The notes under the pieces were generated by a model, which had not been told where the DNA came from, did not search any database, and was given only the letters and a program-made list of their open reading frames with translations. The position numbers were made by a program, and so were the translations under genes. A stretch of 64,000 nt of DNA from positions 3,038,001 to 3,102,000 of the forward strand of contig NZ_CP072453.1 in assembly GCF_019343475.1 (NCBI RefSeq), written 5' to 3'. This DNA is from Providencia sp. R33 (GTDB lineage Bacteria > Pseudomonadota > Gammaproteobacteria > Enterobacterales > Enterobacteriaceae). Below, in pieces: positions 34,759-44,881 of this stretch. The first letter of the stretch is position 1, and the number at the start of each line of letters is the position of its first letter.

Positions 34759-35618
34759 TCTTCATACGCCTTTTTATTCAGAAGCTTAGCCGCTCGGTAG
34801 TACACATACAGCAACAGCCCCATCATCACGGTGAGGAAAATACTGGTTGCTGCACCAAATGGCCAATCGCGAATATTAAGGAACTGGCTTTTTATCACGT
34901 TACCAATTAACAAGTTCTTCGCGCCGCCCATTAAATCGGCGACATAAAATAGCCCCATCGCAGGTAACAGAACCAATAAACACCCAGCAATAATACCTGG
35001 CATCGTTAATGGAATAATGATTTTCACAAAGGTCTGGAATTTATTAGCACCGAGATCCCTAGCTGCTTCTAAATATGACTTATCCAATTTTTCAATACTG
35101 GAGTACAGTGGCATTACCATAAAAGGCAATAGGATATAAATCAGCCCTAATACTACTGCTTCTGGGGTGTACATTAAGCGTATCGGTTTATCGATAATGC
35201 CAATCCAAAGCAAAAAATCATTCAAATAGCCTTTGGTACTCAAAAACACTTTCAAGCCATAGATACGGATCAGCGAGTTTGTCCAGAACGGTACAATCAA
35301 TAAAAACAGCATCAATGGCTGAATACGTTTAGGTAACTTCGCCAAAATAAAGGCAAATGGATAGCCGATCACAAGGCAGAAGAATGTGGCGATCAGCGCC
35401 ATATTCAGTGAATGCAGCATCACTTCCGCATACATGGGATCAGATAAACGGATGTAGTTATCCCATGTGAAGATCAGATCCACTAAATTGGTATCGCTGC
35501 GTGTTAGGAAGCTTGCCCCGATGATCATGATATTTGGCAAGAAAACGAACAAGACCAACCAAGCGACAATCCCTGTGATAATCACATTCTGCAGGATCTT
35601 GTGTTTACGAATGATCAT
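34755..35618 (-). CDS. potB: Spermidine/putrescine ABC transporter permease
   Basis: Permease of 287 aa, partner of PotC. Hydrophobic segments run through the protein, and the EAA loop EAARDLGANKFQTFVKIIIP is present. The potA coding region overlaps its start by 14 bases, and its own stop overlaps potC, so all three membrane-complex genes are coupled. Confidence 0.94.
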   Translation of the reverse strand: MIIRKHKILQNVIITGIVAWLVLFVFLPNIMIIGASFLTRSDTNLVDLIFTWDNYIRLSDPMYAEVMLHSLNMALIATFFCLVIGYPFAFILAKLPKRIQPLMLFLLIVPFWTNSLIRIYGLKVFLSTKGYLNDFLLWIGIIDKPIRLMYTPEAVVLGLIYILLPFMVMPLYSSIEKLDKSYLEAARDLGANKFQTFVKIIIPLTMPGIIAGCLLVLLPAMGLFYVADLMGGAKNLLIGNVIKSQFLNIRDWPFGAATSIFLTVMMGLLLYVYYRAAKLLNKKAYEE

Positions 35619-36714
35619 CCAGAACGACCTCCCAGCTTTCCACCCAAGTTACAGCAACTTTTTGATTCAAGGAGTGGTCAACATCGGGGTCGTCTTCGTT
35701 AAAGAATTCGCTCACCATAACAATTTTGCCGTCTTCCATCTCAACCACAGAATCCAAAGTCATGCCTTTGTAGTTACGTTCACGCACGTAACCAATTAGC
35801 CCTGGATGATTTTCTGCATCATTCACTTCTTCAACGCGTAAGTCTTCAGGGCGCAAAAGCACATTAAGGTGCTGCCCTTCTTTGACCAAAAGCTCAGTGA
35901 AAATGTCGCACTCATGACCTTCAACATTGGCACGAATACGTTTATCATCAATGCGATACAATACTTTCGCATCAAAAATATTAATTTCACCAATAAACTG
36001 AGCAACAAACAGGTTTTTAGGCTCCTCATAAATTTCACGAGGTGTACCATCTTGCTCAATTTTCCCTTCACGCATGACGACTATCCTGTCAGACATCGCT
36101 AAGGCTTCTTCTTGGTCATGGGTAACAAAAATAAAGGTAATTCCCAGTTTCCGTTGAAGGGCTTTTAGCTCGTTCTGCATTTGCTTACGCAGTTTGTAAT
36201 CCAGCGCAGACAATGATTCATCCAGTAATAAGACTTTTGGGCGATTCACTACGGCACGAGCGATTGCCACGCGCTGCTGCTGCCCGCCAGAGAGTTGATT
36301 CGGCCTTCGCTGCGCAAAATCTTCCAATTGCACCATACGCAGTGCCTGATCAACCCGCTTTTGAATATCGGCAGCAGGTGTTTTTTGCATACGCAAGCCA
36401 AAAGCGACGTTGTCATAGACCGTCATATGAGGAAAAAGAGCATAGCTTTGGAATACGGTATTCACGAAACGTTGTTCCGCTGGAATATCCGTAATATCTT
36501 GACCATCAAGAATAATTTGACCTTCATCGACATCTTCAAGCCCAGCAATAAGACGTAAAACCGTCGTTTTACCGCAGCCAGAAGGCCCCAGAATAGTCAA
36601 AAACTCACCATTTCGAATGGTTAAGTCAAGTTCAGAAATAATTTGTTTGCCATCAAAACCTTTATTTAAAGATTTTAATTCGACGAGTGGTGTCAGAGAG
36701 GTTGTCTCAGTCAT
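35605..36714 (-). CDS. potA: Spermidine/putrescine ABC transporter ATP-binding subunit
   Basis: ABC ATPase of 369 aa. Walker A GPSGCGKTT (about 43-51), signature LSGGQQQRVAIARA, Walker B VLLLDESLSALD and the H-loop THDQEEALAMSD are intact. The C-terminal third (about 250-369) is the regulatory TOBE domain typical of PotA. First gene of potABCD; the upstream 990-base gap should carry the promoter. Confidence 0.95.
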   Translation of the reverse strand: MTETTSLTPLVELKSLNKGFDGKQIISELDLTIRNGEFLTILGPSGCGKTTVLRLIAGLEDVDEGQIILDGQDITDIPAEQRFVNTVFQSYALFPHMTVYDNVAFGLRMQKTPAADIQKRVDQALRMVQLEDFAQRRPNQLSGGQQQRVAIARAVVNRPKVLLLDESLSALDYKLRKQMQNELKALQRKLGITFIFVTHDQEEALAMSDRIVVMREGKIEQDGTPREIYEEPKNLFVAQFIGEINIFDAKVLYRIDDKRIRANVEGHECDIFTELLVKEGQHLNVLLRPEDLRVEEVNDAENHPGLIGYVRERNYKGMTLDSVVEMEDGKIVMVSEFFNEDDPDVDHSLNQKVAVTWVESWEVVLDDHS

Positions 36715-37703
36715 TTATAATACACTCTATCCCTAGGAATAATGCAGATAGAACCGCCACCGTTAAAGACTGTATAAGCTTGTCGGAGGTTTACTCTTCA
36801 TACTTCAAGTGATATGGATGTTCGCTTCACGCTGCCATTCGAATCACATACTTATGTATGCTCATCGAGGTGCCATCGTTTGCGGCCTACATATCACTGG
36901 AATTATTTTGAGTAAATAATTTTCCCCAGCAAAGCCCAAAACCAGTAGCGCCATTTTTCAAATTCATTGAGCCCTGCATGATAAACACAGTTTTTATAAA
37001 TTGAAAGCCATTTTCGACACTTCGTTTGCCTTTCATTATGAATTCACAATAAATAAAACTGTTTTTTGATAAAAATAAGCAACATAGCGATATATATTGT
37101 TACCCTACCGTTATCTATAGGTTTCCCTTGTACATCAAAGTACAGAACTTAAGTCAAATACCTTGTAATTCATAAAGTTAGTCAGTACTAGTTTAATAAC
37201 TAATTTCACTCTAAAAATTAATTATTTCTTAAATTAAGATATGAAAAATATATCTTACTGCTCGCCCATCAAATATCCCTCTGATTAAGATAAAATCATC
37301 AAGAACTGAATCGTTTAAACTTACTCAAATAGCTTAAAAAGTAATTTATCCCAATGAAATACTTAAAAAGTAAATAATTCATAATTACAATTGAAAAAAG
37401 AAAAATATCATCAAATATAATTTTATGTGATTTACATCTAATTTTTATCGTGAAGTGGGTTTTATCTCGATAACTTTAACCAACATCATATTATCAAGTG
37501 CATCCCTTTGAATATAATGGTCAAATTGATATAATTTCAACCTAAACTGTTACTTTTCGTGATTTCTTTTGTAGTTTTTGTTTCATTATTACACTTATAA
37601 ATTTTACTTTGTTCCTTTGTACTGAATTTATTAAAGAATAAGCATAAGCCTACGGGCGATTATTTTTGGATATTCCACTGAAATTAATATGTGAGTGAGC
37701 AAA
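36715..37703. other. Long intergenic region between potA and the fumarase gene
   Basis: Nearly 1 kb between two divergent operons. It contains an ERIC element near its left end (annotated separately). The remainder is AT-rich and presumably holds the two promoters. A TGTGA half-site at 37426-37430 might belong to a degraded CRP site for fumarase, but the other half is poor. No ORF or RNA gene was recognised. Confidence 0.4.
36790..36916. repeat. ERIC element (127 bp)
   Basis: A 127-base element bounded by TTTACTC and GAGTAAA, with ATACTTCAAGTGATATG at one end and the core hairpin ATCACATACTTATGTATGCTC in the middle. Read on the other strand it aligns with the ERIC consensus and with the two copies near 17.4 kb (the ends ...GAAGTATGA are equivalent). 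The flanking arms AAGTGATATG / CATATCACT pair. Confidence 0.8.
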
Positions 37704-39350
37704 ATGGCTAATAAAGAGTTTTTTTATCAAGAACCTTATCCCCTATCTGAGGATAAAACTGAATATACCCACGTTTCTGATAAATATGTTTCTGTCGAGC
37801 AATTCGCAGGAAAACCAATTTTAAAAGTTGAGCCCGAAGCACTAACATTGCTCGCTGAGCGTGCAATTTATGAATCACAGTTTTTCTTAAGAGCCGCACA
37901 CCAAAAACAAGTTGCAGCCATCTTGCATGACCCAGAAGCCAGCGAAAATGATAAATACGTCGCACTGCAATTGCTACGTAACGCTGAAATTTCTGCAAAA
38001 GGCATTTTACCAAACTGCCAAGATACCGGAACCGTTGCTGTGGTTGGGAAAAAAGGTCAACAAGTTTGGACGGATTGCGATGATGAAGAGTACCTCTCTC
38101 GCGGAATTTACAACGTCTTCCAACATGAAAACTTGCGTTTTTCTCAAAATGCCCCGCTTGATATGTTTAACGAAGTGAATACGGGCACTAACCTACCAGC
38201 ACAGTTTGATATTTTTGCCACCAAAGGCGATGAATATCATTTCCTGTTCGTCAATAAAGGCGGCGGTTCTGCGAATAAATCCGCACTTTATCAAGAAACA
38301 AAAGCCACGTTAACCCCAGCTAAGTTGAAAAACTTCTTAATTGAGAAAATGCGCAATCTGGGAACAACGGCTTGTCCGCCTTATCATATTGCCTTTGTTA
38401 TTGGTGGAACTTCAGCGGAAACAACGTTGAAAACAGCAAAATTAGCCTCTGCTAAATACTACGATAATTTACCAACTACGGGTAATGAGTATGGCCGCGC
38501 TTTCCGTGATATTGAGCTAGAAAATGAGTTATTAGAAGCTTCACGACATCTTGGCTTTGGTGCGCAGTTTGGTGGTAAATATTTTGCTCACGATGTCCGA
38601 GTTATACGCTTACCTCGCCATGGCGCGTCTTGCCCTATTGGTTTAGCTATTTCGTGTTCTGCTGACCGTAATATCAAGGCCAAAATTACCAAAGAGGGTT
38701 TGTGGCTGGAGAAAATGGAGCATAATCCAGCGCAATATATCCCTGAATCTATGCGTACCCAAGCTGAAGGCAAAGTGGTTCATATTGACCTCAACCGCCC
38801 AATGAAAGATGTTTTGGCTGAGCTGAGTAAGCACCCAGTGTCGACTCGTGTTTCCCTCAGTGGTCCACTGATCATCGCACGTGATATTGCACACACTAAG
38901 CTCAAAGAACGTTTAGATAACGGCGAAGAATTACCACAATACTTCAAAGACCATATGGTGTATTACGCAGGACCAGCCAAGAAGCCTGAAGATATGGTAT
39001 CAGGCTCGTTAGGCCCAACAACGGGTAACCGTATGGACCCTTATGTTGACCTGTTCCAATCCCACGGTGGTAGCATGGTAATGCTTGCTAAAGGGAACCG
39101 TACTCAAGCAGTGACCGACGCATGTAAAAAACACGGTGGTTTCTATTTAGGCAGCATTGGGGGTTCAGCGGCAATCTTAGCGCAAGAATATGTTAAGAGC
39201 CTGAATTGCTTAGAATATCCAGAATTAGGTATGGAAGCAATTTGGAAAATGGAAGTTGAAGGCCTACCCGCCTTTATCCTTGTTGATGACAAAGGAAACA
39301 ACTTCTTTGAGCAAGTACAAAATACGACTTGCCAAAAATGTGTAAAATAA
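37704..39350 (+). CDS. fumA: Class I (iron-sulfur) fumarate hydratase
   Basis: Interconverts fumarate and malate in the TCA cycle or, anaerobically, in the reductive branch. The 548 aa protein aligns along its length with E. coli FumA/FumB: PEALTLLAERAIYESQFFLR, LPNCQDTGTVAVVGKKGQQ, GGGSANKSALYQETK, ACPPYHIAFVIGGTSAE, CSADRNIKAK, and the terminal CQKCVK. The oxygen-sensitive 4Fe-4S cluster is expected to be held by conserved cysteines such as those in NCQDTG and ASCPIG. An upstream in-frame GTG (37695) is less likely than this ATG. FumA versus FumB cannot be decided here. A bidirectional terminator follows. Confidence 0.93.
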   Translation: MANKEFFYQEPYPLSEDKTEYTHVSDKYVSVEQFAGKPILKVEPEALTLLAERAIYESQFFLRAAHQKQVAAILHDPEASENDKYVALQLLRNAEISAKGILPNCQDTGTVAVVGKKGQQVWTDCDDEEYLSRGIYNVFQHENLRFSQNAPLDMFNEVNTGTNLPAQFDIFATKGDEYHFLFVNKGGGSANKSALYQETKATLTPAKLKNFLIEKMRNLGTTACPPYHIAFVIGGTSAETTLKTAKLASAKYYDNLPTTGNEYGRAFRDIELENELLEASRHLGFGAQFGGKYFAHDVRVIRLPRHGASCPIGLAISCSADRNIKAKITKEGLWLEKMEHNPAQYIPESMRTQAEGKVVHIDLNRPMKDVLAELSKHPVSTRVSLSGPLIIARDIAHTKLKERLDNGEELPQYFKDHMVYYAGPAKKPEDMVSGSLGPTTGNRMDPYVDLFQSHGGSMVMLAKGNRTQAVTDACKKHGGFYLGSIGGSAAILAQEYVKSLNCLEYPELGMEAIWKMEVEGLPAFILVDDKGNNFFEQVQNTTCQKCVK

Positions 39351-39420
39351 AAGGACACATCGATACCAACGGAATGCGCTAATCTCGGTTAGCTTGTATC
39401 GTTAATAAGTCATGCAAGTA

Positions 39421-39447
39421 AAAGAGCAGGCAATATGCCTGCTCTTT
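39421..39447. terminator. Bidirectional terminator between fumarase and fimbrial operon 3
   Basis: Perfect 11-bp stem AAAGAGCAGGC / GCCTGCTCTTT with a 5-nt loop and T-runs on both sides. It terminates fumarase (plus) and fimbrial operon 3 (minus), whose last stop codon is 18 bases away. Confidence 0.9.
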
Positions 39448-39464
39448 TTTATTCACCAGTTCTA

Positions 39465-40430
39465 TCAATAATAGTTAATGCGAACAATTGTTGATGCTTT
39501 AAAAGGTCCCGTTTTAATTGCACTCACTTTTTTAACCGTCGCACTATAATCACGCGTGACTGAGGTCAAACCTAAAGGTAATGTGCCAAAAAATTGGAAA
39601 TAATTATATTTGATACGATTCGCTTTATCGTCAGCAATCGTTAGGTTCATCCCATTTTTCAAATCAATCGCATATTCACCATTTAGCTGATCAGTGGTTT
39701 CAAAGTTAATATTCATCGAGAAATTATCTAAACAACCACGCTTTACCGCTTGAATTTGAAAATCTTTTTTAAACTCTTTACCTTGATTAAGGTCTGTAAT
39801 CATCAATTGACCAAAGTCTATTTGCTGGGATTCAGGGTAAACTTTGATATCCGCACCACATTTTAAAAACCGAATACCTTGTAGCCCCGTAATTGAATAT
39901 TTTAAGTTCTTAGCGCCCGCGGTATGGTTTATCCCGCCGCTACCATCAAATTGGAAAACGGTAAATTGGTTATCACCTGTATAATTTCCTGATGGTGGAA
40001 CAATCCCTGTGACCTTGATATACAATGTAAATGTGACAGTTACAGTCACATCCTGTCCTTTACGAATTGGGTTAGTTCCTAAATTAACGCGTTGTTCATT
40101 TTGCTCAAGCTGCTGGCCTTGGTAGTTTGCGCCAAGTAATAACCCAGTTCCCAGCTTTTGGGATTTCGGGTTAAAATACATATGCACAACGTCAACTGCA
40201 TCCCCAAGGACGTTGTCACAATAGACCGTCACTGTCATCGGGTTAGACTGCCAAATAACTGCCCCAGCCGTTGTGTCTGATGGAATAGCCAACTGCCCGA
40301 CAGGAACCGCGGGTTTTTCTACTGCCCCCGTTCCCTTCTCAACGCAATCTAATGCAAAAGTCTTTGGGCTGATAAAAATAAATAAGAATAAAAAGTAGAA
40401 CCCATACTGCTTAATAAATTTGTGTATCAT
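39465..40430 (-). CDS. Fimbrial tip adhesin, operon 3
   Basis: Two-domain adhesin-like protein of 321 aa. The signal peptide is cleaved near TFA, then comes LDCVEKG. The N-terminal half (about 27-190) is rich in Val and Thr strands with no recognisable ligand motif; the C-terminal half (from about LKCGADIKVY) is pilin-like with cysteines and the terminal donor strand TIVRINYY. Last gene of operon 3, 13 bases after a minor pilin gene. It differs from the operon 2 adhesin in its N-terminal domain, suggesting a different receptor. Confidence 0.82.
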   Translation of the reverse strand: MIHKFIKQYGFYFLFLFIFISPKTFALDCVEKGTGAVEKPAVPVGQLAIPSDTTAGAVIWQSNPMTVTVYCDNVLGDAVDVVHMYFNPKSQKLGTGLLLGANYQGQQLEQNEQRVNLGTNPIRKGQDVTVTVTFTLYIKVTGIVPPSGNYTGDNQFTVFQFDGSGGINHTAGAKNLKYSITGLQGIRFLKCGADIKVYPESQQIDFGQLMITDLNQGKEFKKDFQIQAVKRGCLDNFSMNINFETTDQLNGEYAIDLKNGMNLTIADDKANRIKYNYFQFFGTLPLGLTSVTRDYSATVKKVSAIKTGPFKASTIVRINYY

Positions 40431-40443
40431 AATTTATACACCT

Positions 40444-40995
40444 TTATATATAGGTAATATTTAAGGTAATTTGCGTTTTAATATTACCCACGGTTAATTC
40501 ACTTCTTGCACGATAACTTTCCAACATGGAGTAGATCACAATCTGTTGATTATCATCGAAATAAACTGGATAGTTACGGTATTCACCATTCGGTATCGTA
40601 TTGCCTTGTTTATCCAGTAAGCGAATGCCATAACCATTTAAAATCGTTTTACCACCAAATAAATTACGATCCGTGCTTGCCGTTGGTTCTGAAATAAACA
40701 TGATCCTAACGACAGGATCGCGGTCATCACGATCACGCTTCGGGAAAATGCAGTCGTCAAATTTCAATTTGATCTCATGCTTAGGACTTCTATCCCCGAT
40801 CTCATTGAAATAATTAAGAGAAATTGGGCCTAATTCAATATTTTGATCAATCGAGGAAAGTGTGATTTTACAAGGCAAAGCCACTACGTTGCCGGTAAAA
40901 TTGAGATCGCCTCGCATCATGCTGCTGTCTGCATATGCATGATTCCCAAACAGGGATAACATGAAAAAACCGATTGAAAAGCAACAATTTCTCAT
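40444..40995 (-). CDS. Minor fimbrial subunit, operon 3
   Basis: Pilin-domain protein of 183 aa. Signal peptide ends near AYA; the disulfide cysteines are in VALPCKITL and FDDCIFP; the C-terminus ITLNITYI fits a donor-strand acceptor. An unusual charged run (KRDRDDRDP) follows the second cysteine. Its position between chaperone and adhesin suggests an adaptor linking the tip adhesin to the shaft. Operons 1 and 2 have no such gene. Confidence 0.85.
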   Translation of the reverse strand: MRNCCFSIGFFMLSLFGNHAYADSSMMRGDLNFTGNVVALPCKITLSSIDQNIELGPISLNYFNEIGDRSPKHEIKLKFDDCIFPKRDRDDRDPVVRIMFISEPTASTDRNLFGGKTILNGYGIRLLDKQGNTIPNGEYRNYPVYFDDNQQIVIYSMLESYRARSELTVGNIKTQITLNITYI

Positions 40996-41005
40996 CTCTA
41001 AAATC

Positions 41006-41734
41006 CTATTGGTTTTCTTTTGATAGCTGGCATATCGATGCAGCGCACTGATAAGTCAACATTTTCATTCCGCCGTAGTCATCCATATATCCGGCGTAAA
41101 GCTGGCTAAAACTGGCACTTGGTACAGAAACGCTTTCTTTTGATAATGGCGCTACCATGACACTCTCAAAACCTGGAAAGTTATTCTTATTGTTGTTACT
41201 TAAATAACCCAATGTGACGTAGTATTTCGTTGGGTTTTCAATCAATAACTGACTACCCGAATGCGTAAACTTCAACTCTTTCGCCCACACTTTATCGCTG
41301 TTATTTTCAATTTGAGCTGGGCGATAAAACATTTTTAAACGGCTCTGAATCGCAATTTGCACCACATTTTCTTTATCTGAAACTGGAGGGATTTCACGTA
41401 CATTCAGGTAAAATAGCGATTCCCTATCTTGGGGCAGTGCATCAATCCCTTCAGTTTTAATGATTTTAATTTGATTTTTTGCATTCGGCTCAACGCGTTG
41501 CATTGGTGGCAAAACGGTAAAAGGCTCTGAAACTTTGTTTCCTTTCGCGTCTTCCATCCATGATTGCGCCAAATAAGGCATAGTTTTACTTTGGTTATTA
41601 ATGACTAAGCTAATGGATTTATCTTTGCCCGGAAAAATAATACGAGTGCGGTCAATATTGATTGCCGCAGAGGCAACTTCCATGCCACCAAAGATTAATG
41701 AAAGCCCGAGGGCAACTACGTACTTTTTACTCAT
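41006..41734 (-). CDS. Fimbrial periplasmic chaperone, operon 3
   Basis: PapD-family chaperone of 242 aa: signal peptide ending near ASA, mature INIDRTRIIFPG with the anchoring arginine, and SRLKMFYRPAQI with the second landmark lysine. Clearly homologous to the two other chaperones here but more divergent from them than they are from each other. It lies 10 bases after the usher. Confidence 0.92.
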   Translation of the reverse strand: MSKKYVVALGLSLIFGGMEVASAAINIDRTRIIFPGKDKSISLVINNQSKTMPYLAQSWMEDAKGNKVSEPFTVLPPMQRVEPNAKNQIKIIKTEGIDALPQDRESLFYLNVREIPPVSDKENVVQIAIQSRLKMFYRPAQIENNSDKVWAKELKFTHSGSQLLIENPTKYYVTLGYLSNNNKNNFPGFESVMVAPLSKESVSVPSASFSQLYAGYMDDYGGMKMLTYQCAASICQLSKENQ

Positions 41735-41744
41735 ACATCATTCC

Positions 41745-44240
41745 TTATTGGCAAGGGATCAAGACTTTACCTTGATTCTTTTCAGTCATATTCGGTAAGT
41801 TCAAGCGACATTGATTTGCACCACTTGCCCACTTAACAATGTAGTTTTCATCTGGATCCACCCCAGTTAAATAAACAACACCACTGTCCGCAATAATGCC
41901 GACCTCCCTACCTGTATTCACTTCGATGACACTCGTCCCCAGAGGAGGATAATTGCCATTACTCAAACGGATCACTGCTAAAATACGTTTCCCTTGATTC
42001 GCTTTTATTTTTTGATAACCAATTGAGCCTTCAGTTAACGTTTTTCCAATAATGTTGTCATTCACATCAACATCTTCAGGCAACGTATTCATATCAATGT
42101 ATACATCCGAGTTTGAAAAACTGTTCAGGCTTGTTGCGACACCAATACCGAAGCGGTTAGTGACGGATTCGCCATTATCAATAGAAATCCCCGCAACGTT
42201 ATCGCTATCAATCATGACGCGAGGTTCATTATTTGTGCCATTACGGTGCATTGCTGCACCATATTTAGTTGCAGTCATTGAGCCATACCAGCTACCACCA
42301 AACGCACGATAATTATTCACATTTTCCGTTGCATTAACGTTTAATACGCCATATGCAGATGAACGTTGATAGCTACCACTAATATTAGGTTCTGCACGGC
42401 CAAGTTGATGCTGATCTCCCCCTACACGCATACTCCAGTAATTATTTTGCTCATTAGGGCTGTAATAGGCGACGGATTGCCCAAAATTATGGTCATTATC
42501 TGCATATTGAGCGTCATAACTGACTGACCCGCCATTTTCTAATGGAATCGAAAATGACAGATAAATTTGGTTGTCATCCGTTTTTTCGTATTTAATTTTA
42601 TTGAGAGACAATGTCCCCGAGACATTTTTAAGTCGCCCAACACTAAACAATTTACTCAAGCTCATGCCAAAGTTGGTTGTCGACTCACTGTTCCAAAACT
42701 GGTGGTGAGAAGCATTCAAATAAACCGTTAAATCCAATGGGCTGATGTATTGGTTAAAGGATGCGGTATACACGTTCTTATCGCGTCTAAAATCAAGAAC
42801 ACCATTGGCAGCATCAATATATTGCGGCATGGTTAGGAATTCTTTTTCAGAAAATTTATAACCTGCAAAAGTAACTTGTGAATTAGTGGATTCGAAACGT
42901 TTCGAATAATTCAGACGATAACTGTTCCCTGAATAAGAACCAAAATGGTCTAAATCTGCATGGGTGCGCGTAATATCCAGCGATATTGCCCCAAACACAT
43001 TCATATTTTGCCCAATCCCCAGATTGACGGCTTGATAATTATTATTGTCGACAGTGGCAATTAAACCGCCAAAAATTGAGGTATTGCCAAATAAACCATA
43101 AGATAATTCACCCGCAATAAACCGTGGCTCAACTTTTTGAGAACGCCCAAACGGGTCTGACTGCCCCATCGTTAATTTATAAAGAAGCTGACCTTGGCGT
43201 GTTAAAAATGGCAATGAAGCCGCCGTTACTTGGTAAGTCGTTTTTGAGCCATCTTCTTCCTCGATGGTCACATCTAACGTACCTTGCACTGCTTCTGTAA
43301 TATCTTGAATATTAAAGGGACCTGGGGCCACTTTAGCTTGTTTAATCACTCGTCCATTTTGTGAAATAATCACCATCGCATTGGTTTTGGCAATACCGGT
43401 CACCTGTGGTGCATAACCACGTAATGAAGGAGGAAGCATTCGGTTATCACTAAATAACGATGCCCCAATAAAACGGAAGCTATCAAACAAATCTGTTCTT
43501 AAATAAGACTCCCCAAGTAAAACTTTGGCACCCATTTCAGGTAATGCGCGAAATGCATAAAGCTGAGTCCAATCAAACCGCTCATTTGTTTTTCCTTGAG
43601 AACGATTGTATTGATACTGGTAATCCGCACGGAAACGCCAAGCCCCTAAGTTCACGCCAGCCGTACCATTACTGCTACCACTGAACGTTTCACTCGTGTT
43701 TTTAGGGGAGGTGTAATTTAAAAATAGGTTGTAATCGAGAAATGCGCCTGCAATTCCATTTTCCCATTGGGATGGTGGAACCCAGTACGGATCGTCATAT
43801 TCTAACCAAGCTTGAGGAATAGAAAATAAGATATTCTGATTCTCTTTATCGAATCGATAGTGAATATCTAATTTTTTAGATAGTTCAACACACTGGTTAT
43901 TATTATTTTGCAGAAGTTCTTCCTGAACTTTCTTTTTTAATGCAAAAAGGGTGACCATCTCTGGCGTAACACAGAGTGTTGAATTATCTTTACTCTCTTC
44001 AATAAATTTAATTAAATGTTGTCCCGCTAATTTTCTACCATTCAATGTAATATCGGTAAGATATTCACCCGCAGGGATAAAATCAGGATTTGAAAACTGA
44101 CTTAAATCAATATTATCTCTGTCCTTTGCATCAATAATATTCATATTAAATTCAACTGCATTAGACATTCCTGAAAAGGAAAATGCCAACACAATAGAAC
44201 ATAATATTTTATTCATTTTAAACTGAGGCAATAAAGACAT
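41745..44240 (-). CDS. Fimbrial outer-membrane usher, operon 3
   Basis: Usher of 831 aa with a signal peptide (KILCSIVLAFSFSGMSNA), N-terminal chaperone-binding domain, barrel/plug landmarks GYAPQVTGIAKTNAMV and GPFNIQDITEAV, and a C-terminal domain with cysteines (NQCRL...LIPCQ). A TTG five codons upstream extends the frame, but this ATG has AGGGA at a normal distance. The gap to the major subunit carries a 12-bp stem hairpin. Confidence 0.93.
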   Translation of the reverse strand: MSLLPQFKMNKILCSIVLAFSFSGMSNAVEFNMNIIDAKDRDNIDLSQFSNPDFIPAGEYLTDITLNGRKLAGQHLIKFIEESKDNSTLCVTPEMVTLFALKKKVQEELLQNNNNQCVELSKKLDIHYRFDKENQNILFSIPQAWLEYDDPYWVPPSQWENGIAGAFLDYNLFLNYTSPKNTSETFSGSSNGTAGVNLGAWRFRADYQYQYNRSQGKTNERFDWTQLYAFRALPEMGAKVLLGESYLRTDLFDSFRFIGASLFSDNRMLPPSLRGYAPQVTGIAKTNAMVIISQNGRVIKQAKVAPGPFNIQDITEAVQGTLDVTIEEEDGSKTTYQVTAASLPFLTRQGQLLYKLTMGQSDPFGRSQKVEPRFIAGELSYGLFGNTSIFGGLIATVDNNNYQAVNLGIGQNMNVFGAISLDITRTHADLDHFGSYSGNSYRLNYSKRFESTNSQVTFAGYKFSEKEFLTMPQYIDAANGVLDFRRDKNVYTASFNQYISPLDLTVYLNASHHQFWNSESTTNFGMSLSKLFSVGRLKNVSGTLSLNKIKYEKTDDNQIYLSFSIPLENGGSVSYDAQYADNDHNFGQSVAYYSPNEQNNYWSMRVGGDQHQLGRAEPNISGSYQRSSAYGVLNVNATENVNNYRAFGGSWYGSMTATKYGAAMHRNGTNNEPRVMIDSDNVAGISIDNGESVTNRFGIGVATSLNSFSNSDVYIDMNTLPEDVDVNDNIIGKTLTEGSIGYQKIKANQGKRILAVIRLSNGNYPPLGTSVIEVNTGREVGIIADSGVVYLTGVDPDENYIVKWASGANQCRLNLPNMTEKNQGKVLIPCQ

Positions 44241-44283
44241 GATATTCCCTGTCAAAAAGATAAAAAATCAAAATAAAAAGGGA

Positions 44284-44313
44284 AAATAACAGGCAATAAT
44301 ATGCCTGTTATTT
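44284..44313 (-). terminator. Intercistronic hairpin after the major subunit gene, operon 3
   Basis: Perfect 12-bp inverted repeat AAATAACAGGCA / TGCCTGTTATTT with a 6-nt loop. On the minus strand a T-rich stretch follows (TTTTCCCTTTTTATTTTG), so it could act as a leaky terminator that raises pilin relative to usher. Confidence 0.75.
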
Positions 44314-44323
44314 AAGGTATAGA

Positions 44324-44881
44324 TTAGAGGTAATTTAAAGCGTAAGTCGCTTGAGAAATGATGCTACCAGTTTCTACTTTGTTACCATTTGCTTCTACAC
44401 GTGCACTAAATGCTAATTTGTTAGGGCCGTCAGCTAATGGCATTTCAACACTTGTGTCACCAACTTTCATTGTTGCACCATCAGCATTGATCAGACGAAC
44501 ACCAACACCTTTAGAAGTACCAGTGTTTGCTAACAGTTCTTTTGCAGTTGTATCTGGCGTACCAGTGAAAGTCACTTTAACTTTGCTAACTGCAGGGAAA
44601 ATAACTTTGTCTGAAGCATCTTTAACTTCACCTAAATCGCAGTTTTCTAACTGAATATTGTACTGAACGCTTTGGCTAAATTTATTACCCGTTTCTAATA
44701 CTTTATTAGCAACTTGGCCAAGATCAACGTTAATTGTACCATCACCTGGGATAGAGCAAGGTGCATTGATGACTTTACCAGTGAAGTTGATAACACCACT
44801 TCCTTGGTCTACAGTGGCTGCATTTGCAATACCAAATGAAGAAGCGATAATTGTAGCTAATGCAATGTTAGTTAATTTCAT
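44324..44881 (-). CDS. Major fimbrial subunit, operon 3
   Basis: Pilin of 185 aa with a signal peptide cleaved near ANA, disulfide cysteines in NAPCSIPG and LENCDLG, and the C-terminal strand ATYALNYL. It is a distinct pilin class from the near-duplicate subunits of operons 1 and 2. First gene of operon 3, 204 bases downstream of an MrpJ-like gene on the same strand; a hairpin follows. Confidence 0.93.
   Translation of the reverse strand: MKLTNIALATIIASSFGIANAATVDQGSGVINFTGKVINAPCSIPGDGTINVDLGQVANKVLETGNKFSQSVQYNIQLENCDLGEVKDASDKVIFPAVSKVKVTFTGTPDTTAKELLANTGTSKGVGVRLINADGATMKVGDTSVEMPLADGPNKLAFSARVEANGNKVETGSIISQATYALNYL

Noticed and set aside
37426..37441. CRP binding site upstream of fumarase
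   Set aside because: Only one half (TGTGA) matches; the second half is too poor to call.
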